32,583 nucleotides of DNA from Pararcticibacter amylolyticus (GTDB lineage Bacteria; Bacteroidota; Bacteroidia; Sphingobacteriales; Sphingobacteriaceae). The notes below the pieces were generated by a model, which was not told the origin of the DNA, searched no databases, and saw only the letters and a program-made list of their open reading frames with translations. Position 1 is the first letter of the stretch. Each line of letters opens with the position of its first letter. Below, one piece after another: positions 15,715 through 22,164 of this stretch. The stretch lies in the NCBI RefSeq assembly GCF_003130405.1, contig NZ_QEAS01000010.1:122449-155031 (forward strand), written 5' to 3'. Position numbers and translations under genes: made by a program.

Positions 15715-17034
15715 CTAGAGTAAAACACCAATGAATTTATTCTTCATAGTGGGCCTGAAAATCAACATCACATAGGCCCAATTCTGCCCCTTCTTCAGTG
15801 TCCCATTATTTTGGATCGTTTCAAAAGTGTCTGAATGAAAAAATTGGCTGTATCCCCCTTGCAGGGAAATCGCCTGGTTAAAAATATACCCTGCACTAAG
15901 GTCAAGCTCTGTGCCCAGATGACGTTTCATCCGTTCGCCCGTTGAATTATACGCATTCGCCTGCGAGAAAAAGCCATGCCCATCCAGCTGCGTAAAGAAC
16001 CTCGAATTGAAATCAAGTCTCGCCTTAACGAAATAGTCCTGTAAACCTACACTGTTTTCGTGAGCACCGCCCACGTAAAACAAGTCCATATATCCATTAT
16101 GTGCATGATTCGTTCCATACAAAGGAGAGAACGAGCGGTTCACAGAAGCCGTATTATTGCCGGAAGTTCCGCTGAGTATCTCAGCTCCTCCTGCAATACG
16201 AAGCGTCCTGGAAACGGCACTGTCAATGTTCAATTGCTGTGTAATCAGGGCACTCGCGTCGTATGCCCTCATTTTACGCCCCTGCGGGTCCTTTCCCAGC
16301 TGATAATAATAAAAACCCGATAACAACGTGTTTCTGACCTTGTATTTCAAAGTTGGAAGTCCGATTGTCTGCCGGTAATAGGTATGCTTTTCAGCCACTG
16401 CACCGGAAGCATCGTTCCTGGTAAATTGTCTGCCATCGTTCCACAGCAGCAATGAATATTCAAACGGCCCGGCTGTATTACCTAACCGTGCGAACTGTGC
16501 TGCTTTGTACTGATTAGCCACAGTAAATACATTTCCGCTAAGCTTCTGACCGTCCTGGTTAAACCCTCCGCCTAACTGAAAGTTAAGTTTGTCTTTTTCA
16601 TATTTTACCTGGATAAAATCGTGGGAACGTCCCTGCAGTGCCCAGTCGAGGTTTCCCAGAAAGCGGGCGTTATCAAAGTTTAGTTCCTGGCGCCCAATCC
16701 TGATCTTCCAGTTGTTTCCCAAACCGGTTTCCAGCCATGCCTCATACAGCGATAAAAAGTCGTCACTGATTTTAGCCTGAGAGGTGCTTCCCCAGGTACG
16801 GATGTCCTGAACACTTGCATAAAAGGTAAAAGCATCCTGCTTATACCCCGCCTGCAACCTCAGCCGGTGTGCTACAAATGCAGCAGGGTCTGCATCTTTA
16901 CTGATCAGCTTTCCATAGCCATTCCTGAATTCTGCACGGGGTATGAACTGTCCATCGATATTAAACTGGGAATAAGCGGGGGAGATATAGCAAGCAAAGA
17001 CAAATACCCAGCCAGCGTATAAAGACTTCCTCAT
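15715..17034 (-). CDS. Outer-membrane beta-barrel, alginate-export/porin type
   Basis: A 439-residue protein with a signal peptide of about 22 residues (hydrophobic core then PAYSQF). The mature part consists of alternating amphipathic strands, including RLRLQAGYKQDAFTFYASVQ and the motif WKIRIGRQELNFDNARFLG near 115-135, typical of the alginate-export (AlgE-like) family. This points to a 16-18-strand outer-membrane channel. The gene lies 28 bases after nrfA and 4 bases before the ccsBA start, so it belongs to the nitrite-reduction operon. Its substrate is not visible. Because of the context, passage of nitrite, formate or another small anion is more plausible than alginate. The terminal residues (IGVLL) do not end in the aromatic residue preferred by many barrels. 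Confidence 0.8.
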   Translation of the reverse strand: MRKSLYAGWVFVFACYISPAYSQFNIDGQFIPRAEFRNGYGKLISKDADPAAFVAHRLRLQAGYKQDAFTFYASVQDIRTWGSTSQAKISDDFLSLYEAWLETGLGNNWKIRIGRQELNFDNARFLGNLDWALQGRSHDFIQVKYEKDKLNFQLGGGFNQDGQKLSGNVFTVANQYKAAQFARLGNTAGPFEYSLLLWNDGRQFTRNDASGAVAEKHTYYRQTIGLPTLKYKVRNTLLSGFYYYQLGKDPQGRKMRAYDASALITQQLNIDSAVSRTLRIAGGAEILSGTSGNNTASVNRSFSPLYGTNHAHNGYMDLFYVGGAHENSVGLQDYFVKARLDFNSRFFTQLDGHGFFSQANAYNSTGERMKRHLGTELDLSAGYIFNQAISLQGGYSQFFHSDTFETIQNNGTLKKGQNWAYVMLIFRPTMKNKFIGVLL

Positions 17035-17062
17035 ACGGTTTTCAGATTTTAAGATACCCGTG

Positions 17063-18550
17063 TTAATTAAGCATATTTACCTTCATTTTCGACTCACGGG
17101 CTTTACCTTCTTTCAACCACTGAGGTACCACCTTCTCAAGGAATTCTGCCTTTTCCATCTTCTCTTTCTCCAGGTTCACACCAATATAAGCCTGGAGCTC
17201 TGACTTACTGCTCAGATTTGGCATTTTTACCGGCTTATTATGCCCCAGGGATGCCAGCACCCTTGCCAGTTCTACCCTTACATCCTGGATAATTGTTAAT
17301 CCGGAAGCAAGTATGCGGCTCGACTCAAGAGGAGCATGAAACCCTGCGCCATGAGATGCTGCAATATAATCCCAGCGCCACTGGGCATGCCTGATACCCT
17401 TTAGGATATTCGTCATTTGTGCCTCCTTTGCCCCCAGTTTCCATGCCTGTTCTGCCTCCAGATGAGCCATTGCTACATGACGCTGAAGCTGGGAAATACT
17501 CTGTTTTACTTTGGTCTGGCGCTCGTACACATCGTTGACAAGGTCGGAAACCTTTTCCCGGTGACATACAAAGCACGAGTTCTCCACATTGGCAAGTGGC
17601 GAACCTATATGATGATCCGTAAATTTCTGTCCACCCTCCGTCCCGTAAGGCATGTGGCAATCTGCACATGATACTCCGCGTTTCGCATGGATGCCGAACG
17701 AATAGATCTCATAATCGGGGTGCTGAGCCTTCAGCATCTTTGCCTTACTGAGGGGATGAACCCAGTCGGCAAAATCAATCTTGTCATAGTATGCTTCCAT
17801 CGCCTCTACGCTCTGCCCATCCTTCCATGGGAAAGTAACATATTGTGCTTTTGGCGCTCCGGGTCTTTTTTTATCGAAGTAATATTCCACATGACACTGC
17901 GCACAAACCAGCGAGCGCATCTCCTGGTGAGAAGCCTTGTTTATATCCTTCCCCATTGCCTGAAAAGCCTCTACCAATGCCGGCCGGGTAATCGTAAGAT
18001 TCATAGTTTTGGGGTCATGGCAATCAGCACACCCGATCGGGTTAATAATCTGACTGCCGAAGTCTGAGAGCTTGTGACTGTAAAACTCCGTTACGCCAAG
18101 TTCTTTCATGAGCCTGGGAACATCCGGACTTTTACATGTCCAGCAGGTGCTGGGCATCACCCCTGCCCCCGGCTCTTTAGGAGCTCCTATGCGTACAGAC
18201 GCCAGTACATCACGGACGGCATGGTTATGCCCTCGGGGCTGATTATATCCCTTACTGAAAGCATACCCGGCCCATAGGATAATAGTTTCAGGGTTTTCTT
18301 CCAATGCATCCCTGAAACCGCTGGTATTGTATTTACTTTTAAAAGAGGTGTCCTGAGTCTTCTGGTATGATTGATATTGCCTGGGGTAGTTCATTCCCCA
18401 AAGGGTGTCCCGCGGTTCAATTCCTTCTATCTGTACTTTAGGATGATACGCAAATCTCGCTTCTGCTCTCCTGTCCATGATGGAATAGACCAGCATGGAC
18501 AAAAGGAACACAATAACTACTGTAGCAATAAAAAGGATCCAGTTCTTCAT
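17063..18550 (-). CDS. nrfA: Ammonia-forming cytochrome c nitrite reductase, catalytic subunit
   Basis: A 495-residue pentaheme enzyme that reduces nitrite to ammonium with six electrons in the periplasm. Heme sites in order are CWTCK at 136-140 (lysine-ligated active-site heme), CADCH 174-178, CAQCH 216-220, CADCH 295-299 and CFVCH 326-330. Catalytic residues inferred from spacing in known NrfA are Arg120, Tyr223 (in VEYY) and His277, with Gln276 and Glu222 at the calcium site. The N-terminus has one hydrophobic stretch (about 4-24) without a clear cleavage site, so it may stay membrane-anchored. nrfH ends 4 bases upstream, the standard gene pair. The length matches characterised NrfA proteins. 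All key residues are present, so it should be active. Confidence 0.97.
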   Translation of the reverse strand: MKNWILFIATVVIVFLLSMLVYSIMDRRAEARFAYHPKVQIEGIEPRDTLWGMNYPRQYQSYQKTQDTSFKSKYNTSGFRDALEENPETIILWAGYAFSKGYNQPRGHNHAVRDVLASVRIGAPKEPGAGVMPSTCWTCKSPDVPRLMKELGVTEFYSHKLSDFGSQIINPIGCADCHDPKTMNLTITRPALVEAFQAMGKDINKASHQEMRSLVCAQCHVEYYFDKKRPGAPKAQYVTFPWKDGQSVEAMEAYYDKIDFADWVHPLSKAKMLKAQHPDYEIYSFGIHAKRGVSCADCHMPYGTEGGQKFTDHHIGSPLANVENSCFVCHREKVSDLVNDVYERQTKVKQSISQLQRHVAMAHLEAEQAWKLGAKEAQMTNILKGIRHAQWRWDYIAASHGAGFHAPLESSRILASGLTIIQDVRVELARVLASLGHNKPVKMPNLSSKSELQAYIGVNLEKEKMEKAEFLEKVVPQWLKEGKARESKMKVNMLN

Positions 18551-18554
18551 GATA

Positions 18555-19205
18555 TTATTTCTTTTGGGCGTCTTTTTGTTTTTCTTCGTTCATTGATTCT
18601 TTCAGCCAATCAGGGACGACAGTCATTTCCGAGGTTCTGTATATTCTGATGGGTTCTATTTGTAAGCCGACTGAGGAAAGGCCTTTTACCTTTCCATGAG
18701 GCACATCACGGTGGCATTCCCAGCAGGTCCGGTCTGTTCTTTTTCCAAAGTGGTCATCTACAAACCCGGCCATTTTCGCGTCTGTTACCTGGTCCTGATG
18801 ACATCTGATACAATTATCCTGAATGACTTCCAGTGAAGCATGCTTCGCCTTGATCACCTGTGGTTCAGCACGAAGCGTAAAAATTGACGCGTGATACAAG
18901 CCATCTTTAGCCTTAAAATAATATTTGCTGAAAACATTGTTATGAGGCACGTGACAGTCATTACAATGGGCTACCTCCCGGTGTGAACTGTGGTTCCAGG
19001 TAATATACTGAGGATTCATCAGGTGGCAATTCACACAAGCCTGGGGATCGTCAGACAGGTAGGAAGCTGCATTACTTAAACGCAGTACATAAAAACCCAG
19101 ACCGATAAAAGCGCCAACAGCAACTATAGCGTATTTTCTCCACCGATGCGGCGGGATTAAGTTATGCTTAAATAGAAAGCGTTTAAGTTTCCTGAATTTA
19201 GCCAT
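18555..19205 (-). CDS. nrfH: Tetraheme quinol dehydrogenase NrfH (NapC/NirT family)
   Basis: A 216-residue membrane-anchored cytochrome c that oxidises menaquinol and passes electrons to NrfA. One transmembrane helix lies at about 25-41, preceded by a basic, cytoplasmic N-terminus. The four heme sites are CVNCH at 57-61, CNDCH 81-85, CIRCH 132-136 and CWECH 161-165. CVNCHLM gives the CXXCHXM pattern in which Met63 is the unusual ligand of heme 1 in NrfH. The C-terminal 45 residues extend past the minimal family length and end in a charged tail. It is the first gene of the nrf operon, followed after four bases by nrfA. The ATG at 19203-19205 is the natural start, as the basic segment and helix follow directly. 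Confidence 0.95.
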   Translation of the reverse strand: MAKFRKLKRFLFKHNLIPPHRWRKYAIVAVGAFIGLGFYVLRLSNAASYLSDDPQACVNCHLMNPQYITWNHSSHREVAHCNDCHVPHNNVFSKYYFKAKDGLYHASIFTLRAEPQVIKAKHASLEVIQDNCIRCHQDQVTDAKMAGFVDDHFGKRTDRTCWECHRDVPHGKVKGLSSVGLQIEPIRIYRTSEMTVVPDWLKESMNEEKQKDAQKK

Positions 19206-19230
19206 AAATTGGTTTTACCATACTTGCCTG

Positions 19231-19266
19231 CAACATTATAAGCGTATCTTATGATGTTATACGGCT
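19231..19266 (-). promoter_or_regulatory. Candidate nrf promoter with adjacent inverted repeat
   Basis: On the minus strand TAATGTTG (19231-19238) is one base from the Bacteroidetes -7 consensus and lies 25 bases before the nrfH ATG. Directly upstream, AGCGTAT (19241-19247) and ATACGGCT (19259-19266) form an imperfect inverted repeat with an 11-base spacer, a suitable place for a regulator of anaerobic or nitrite response. No canonical FNR box (TTGAT-N4-ATCAA) was found. Confidence 0.25.
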
Positions 19267-19379
19267 AATAACAAGCCATCTCGCCCGATCCCTCCGATGA
19301 CATTCAACAAACAAAACATAACAAAGTTTACAGATTATTGACACTTTCTACTATTTAGAATAGTTCTTCACACTTCATT

Positions 19380-19409
19380 TTTTCAGAAGGAAAATGTAAT
19401 TTTCAGAAG
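19380..19409 (+). repeat. Two 10-base direct repeats upstream of the AIM24 gene
   Basis: TTTTCAGAAG occurs at 19380-19389 and again at 19400-19409, exactly 20 bases apart, close to two helical turns, ending 19 bases before the AIM24-family start. Such phased repeats can bind a transcription factor dimer. A separate short palindrome, CTATT-TAG-AATAG, sits at 19351-19363. Function is unknown. Confidence 0.35.
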
Positions 19410-19428
19410 TGATAATAATCTAAGCAGT

Positions 19429-20220
19429 ATGATAAGCAACCATGAAATAGATTACCGCATTTTCGGAGAAGAAATGCAATATGTAGAAGTAGAGCTCGAT
19501 CCAAACGAAACAGCAGTAGCAGAGCCCGGTGCCTTTATGATGATGGATGACGGAATCCAAATGCAAACCATCTTCGGAGACGGCAGCCAGCAGACAGGTG
19601 GGATCTTAGGAAAGCTCTTCAGTGCAGGAAAGCGGCTTCTGACAGGGGAGAACCTGTTTATGACTGCATTCACGAATGTCGGCTATGGAAAGAAAAGCGT
19701 GAGCTTCGCATCTCCTTATCCCGGCAAGATCATTCCGCTTGATCTTTATCACCTGGGAGGTCGTGTAATATGCCAGAAAGATGCATTTTTATGTGCAGCG
19801 AAAGGTGTGAGTGTAAGCATTGAATTTCAACGTAAACTTGGAACTGGTTTGTTCGGAGGAGAAGGATTCATTATGCAAAAGCTTGAAGGCGACGGAATGG
19901 CCTTCATGCATGCAGGCGGCCATGTCCTTGAAAAGCAACTACAACCGGGAGAACTGTTAAAAGTAGATACGGGCTGCCTAGTTGGATTCACCCATGGCGT
20001 AGATTATGACATTCAGTTTGTCGGCGGTATCCGGAATACCATCTTTGGCGGAGAAGGAGTTTTCTTTGCCACCCTGCGCGGCCCGGGCAAGGTATGGATC
20101 CAAACGTTACCAGTAAGCAGACTGGCTGCCAGGATCCTTCAGTATGGAACAGGCCCCAGGAAAGAAGAAGGCAGTATCTTAGGGGGCTTGGGGAATCTCC
20201 TGGATGGCGACGGACGTTAA
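19429..20220 (+). CDS. AIM24/TIGR00266-family protein
   Basis: A 263-residue soluble protein of the AIM24 (TIGR00266) family, whose members form a double beta-prism-like fold. Supporting features are an early AVAEPGAFMMMDDGIQMQT near 29-47, GGxxxKLFSAGKRLLTGE with the glycine-rich FTNVGYG near 82-88, and GGIRNTIFGGEGVFFATL at about 200-217. The family tail near the C-terminus (LPVSRLAARI) is also present. There is no signal peptide or membrane helix. The biochemical role in bacteria is unknown; the yeast homologue is a mitochondrial inner-membrane protein. It is divergent from nrfH across a 223-base spacer and followed by a strong hairpin, so it is probably a one-gene unit. A functional link to the nrf operon cannot be assumed. 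Confidence 0.88.
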   Translation: MISNHEIDYRIFGEEMQYVEVELDPNETAVAEPGAFMMMDDGIQMQTIFGDGSQQTGGILGKLFSAGKRLLTGENLFMTAFTNVGYGKKSVSFASPYPGKIIPLDLYHLGGRVICQKDAFLCAAKGVSVSIEFQRKLGTGLFGGEGFIMQKLEGDGMAFMHAGGHVLEKQLQPGELLKVDTGCLVGFTHGVDYDIQFVGGIRNTIFGGEGVFFATLRGPGKVWIQTLPVSRLAARILQYGTGPRKEEGSILGGLGNLLDGDGR

Positions 20221-20251
20221 GACCTAATGTTCCCCTAACTCAATAAAAATC

Positions 20252-20293
20252 CAGGGTCATCTTTTAAAACACCTTATTTAAAAGATGACCCTG
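20252..20293. terminator. Perfect 17-bp hairpin after the AIM24 gene
   Basis: CAGGGTCATCTTTTAAA (20252-20268) is perfectly complementary in inverted orientation to 20277-20293, around an eight-base loop. It lies 31 bases after the AIM24 stop. No T tract follows on the plus strand, but ATTTTTATTG follows on the minus strand. It is most likely a transcription terminator or an mRNA-protecting 3' hairpin. Confidence 0.6.
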
Positions 20294-20352
20294 ATAATAG
20301 CAAACCCTTAAACTGTCATACAAGGACTACCGGACAACTCAGCTTTTTTTCC

Positions 20353-20360
20353 GATTTTTG
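20353..20360 (+). promoter_or_regulatory. Possible -7 box of the HsdR-N-type gene
   Basis: GATTTTTG is one base from TAnnTTTG and ends five bases before the ATG at 20366, the same close placement as at the helicase gene. No -33 element is apparent. Confidence 0.3.
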
Positions 20361-20365
20361 CACGG

Positions 20366-20827
20366 ATGTTTGAGCCGGTACAATTGAATCTACCTCCCTA
20401 TCCGTTCAGGATAAAGCATGATGCAGGAGTTCATTATATTTTTGATGACATAAGAAAAAAATACTTGGTATTAACCCCTGAAGAGTGGGTCAGACAACAT
20501 TTTGTGCAGTTCATGATAGCACAAAAGGGATATCCAAAATCTCTTATCAGGCTGGAAGGGGGATTAAAACTGAATACCCTTCAGAAACGTACCGATATTG
20601 TTGCTTTCAACTCGAAGGGAGAAAAAGTGTTGATGATTGAATGTAAAGCGCCGTCAATCCCGATCACCCAGAAAGTCTTTGATCAGATTGCCCGGTATAA
20701 TATTGTTCACCGGATCCCCCTTCTCGCCGTCAGCAATGGGCTGTGTCATTACTATTGCAAAGTAGATTTTGAGAGAAAAAGCTACCAGTTTCTGGAAGCC
20801 TTGCCGGAATACCTGAAGGACTTATAA
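20366..20827 (+). CDS. Stand-alone HsdR-N-type (PD-(D/E)xK fold) protein
   Basis: A 153-residue protein matching the N-terminal nuclease domain of type I restriction HsdR subunits, but without the helicase part. The likely PD-(D/E)xK centre is Asp77 in RTDIVAF and Glu92-Cys-Lys94 in MIECKAP, with the expected 14-residue spacing. The upstream LTPEEWVRQHFV (36-47) is also conserved in this small family. No methylase or specificity gene is near, so this is not a restriction system. From memory, Bacteroidetes genomes commonly carry this gene as a single conserved unit, often beside holA, which suggests a housekeeping DNA repair or processing role; the substrate is unknown. It is convergent with the lipoprotein gene, whose stop abuts its own at 20827/20828. 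Confidence 0.8.
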   Translation: MFEPVQLNLPPYPFRIKHDAGVHYIFDDIRKKYLVLTPEEWVRQHFVQFMIAQKGYPKSLIRLEGGLKLNTLQKRTDIVAFNSKGEKVLMIECKAPSIPITQKVFDQIARYNIVHRIPLLAVSNGLCHYYCKVDFERKSYQFLEALPEYLKDL

Positions 20828-21484
20828 CTACAGATTTCTTACCCTGATCTTTTCAAGGCTTGCCTGGTACTTTTTAAATACCGGATCGGCAGAGCTTATC
20901 TTCATATCACCCATGACAGTTTTTACATCTTCGGTGTGTAAACTGTCAGGCAAAGCGAATACCCCACCAAAACAAGGGATCTCGCCAGCAAGCTTTCCTT
21001 TGTTAAAATCAACGAAAGTACCACCATAATCCCATCCAAAGCCATATAAAGAGACCGGCGTATCTCCGTTAAGTTTCACGATATCATTCAGGGACGTCCC
21101 GATCTTTATCCCGTTAACAAAATGATAGGGCGACGAGGGGCGGGATATTTCCAAAAACTCAATATTAGTATAGGGGGCCTGGTTTTCTTTCCAGTGAACC
21201 ACGATTTCCCTATCACTCCCCTTCCATAGCGTTGTGACAAAGCCGTCAAAATCCCCTTCAAGGAAAAGGGAATCCATTGATACATTTTCCTTACCCGCTT
21301 TTTCCTCAAGAGAAGTCAGATCATTATCCAGCTCTATCCCGCCTATACCCCAGCAAGTTATTTCATCTTCACCCTCCTGGTTATCTGCGATAGAAAAGAT
21401 CTTTCCTCCCGTTTTCTTATGTTTATCGGAACTATTACAGGCCAGAAAGAATACCGCCAGGAAAAGCAAAAGAGCGTTACGCAT
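20828..21484 (-). CDS. Lipoprotein of unknown function, paralogue of the upstream lipoprotein
   Basis: A 218-residue protein with a lipoprotein signal ending at Cys16 (FFLAC), so it should be lipidated and held in the inner or outer membrane. I do not recognise the family. It shares a pattern with the neighbour at 21520-22164: CxGIG near 44-48, a leucine/glutamate segment followed by GK, LWKGSDREI, a K-x-x-x-P-Y/F-x-x-I-x-x-x-E element, SPYHFVNGIKIGTSLNDIVKLNG, and FN-G followed by PCFGG. Both carry two mature-region cysteines at matching places (CxGIG and PCxxG), perhaps a disulfide. The gene lies 35 bases after its paralogue, probably in the valS transcript, as a tandem duplication. Confidence 0.8.
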   Translation of the reverse strand: MRNALLLFLAVFFLACNSSDKHKKTGGKIFSIADNQEGEDEITCWGIGGIELDNDLTSLEEKAGKENVSMDSLFLEGDFDGFVTTLWKGSDREIVVHWKENQAPYTNIEFLEISRPSSPYHFVNGIKIGTSLNDIVKLNGDTPVSLYGFGWDYGGTFVDFNKGKLAGEIPCFGGVFALPDSLHTEDVKTVMGDMKISSADPVFKKYQASLEKIRVRNL

Positions 21485-21519
21485 AAGCTTGCATTTGTAT
21501 ATAAATAAATTGCGGCGTT

Positions 21520-22164
21520 CTATTGTTTTGCAGTTACCCGAAAACTTCCGAGCATCACCTCCATTTTCTTAACAATATTATCTGACGATTCTACCACTTT
21601 CTTTTTCTTGAACGCATCAAATGCATCCTTATAGATGTTCGACTGACTTACCCATTCAAGTCTTCCTTCAAGACAAGGGTTGCCTTTTGAGATATCCCCA
21701 TTATTAAAACTGGTGATCAGTCCATTATCTTCATCCGTATAGAAATTGTTAAAGGTAAGAGGCATGTGACCGTTTCGCCTCACAAGATCAGGTAAAGACA
21801 ACCCAACCCTGATACTATCGCCGGTCATATAAGGTGCATCAGAGGCACCGGTCTCAATATATTTTATTTTATTGAATGGCCTGGACCTTTCCTTAAAATA
21901 AATATTTATCTGTTTCGGTTTCCCCTCCCACAAACTCAGATACTTTCCTGAGATATTATTCTCATGTTCAACGAGCGCTTTTTTGCCAAACTTTTTCTCC
22001 AGGTCAGCATAGCTGTCGCTCACTTTCACTTCTCCTATACCATCACAGGAAACAAGGACTTTAGGATCAACTTCGTTTTTTTCAGCAACCTTCTCCTGTT
22101 TAACAGAAGGTTGCTGACAGGCCATAAGGCATAACAGGAAGGCAGACAGAATTATTTTTCTCAT
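21520..22164 (-). CDS. Lipoprotein of unknown function, first of a paralogous pair
   Basis: A 214-residue protein with a lipoprotein signal ending at Cys16 (LMAC), followed by a polar linker rich in Lys, Glu and Gln. Not recognised as a named family. The conserved core shared with the next gene includes CDGIG near 40-44, KKFGK near 57-61, LWEGKPKQI, KERSRPFNKIKYIE, SDAPYMTGDSIRVGLSLPD, RRNG and FNNGD followed by NPCLEG. The N-terminal half repeats the idea of a short ligand-binding module rather than an enzyme; no catalytic motif is seen. Its ATG (22162-22164) directly abuts the valS stop, so it depends on the valS transcript, although the products have no obvious biochemical link. Confidence 0.8.
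   Translation of the reverse strand: MRKIILSAFLLCLMACQQPSVKQEKVAEKNEVDPKVLVSCDGIGEVKVSDSYADLEKKFGKKALVEHENNISGKYLSLWEGKPKQINIYFKERSRPFNKIKYIETGASDAPYMTGDSIRVGLSLPDLVRRNGHMPLTFNNFYTDEDNGLITSFNNGDISKGNPCLEGRLEWVSQSNIYKDAFDAFKKKKVVESSDNIVKKMEVMLGSFRVTAKQ

Noticed and set aside
20366-20827. Remnant of a type I restriction locus
   Set aside because: No hsdM or hsdS remains nearby and the ORF is intact with its own start and stop, so it is a stand-alone family member rather than debris.
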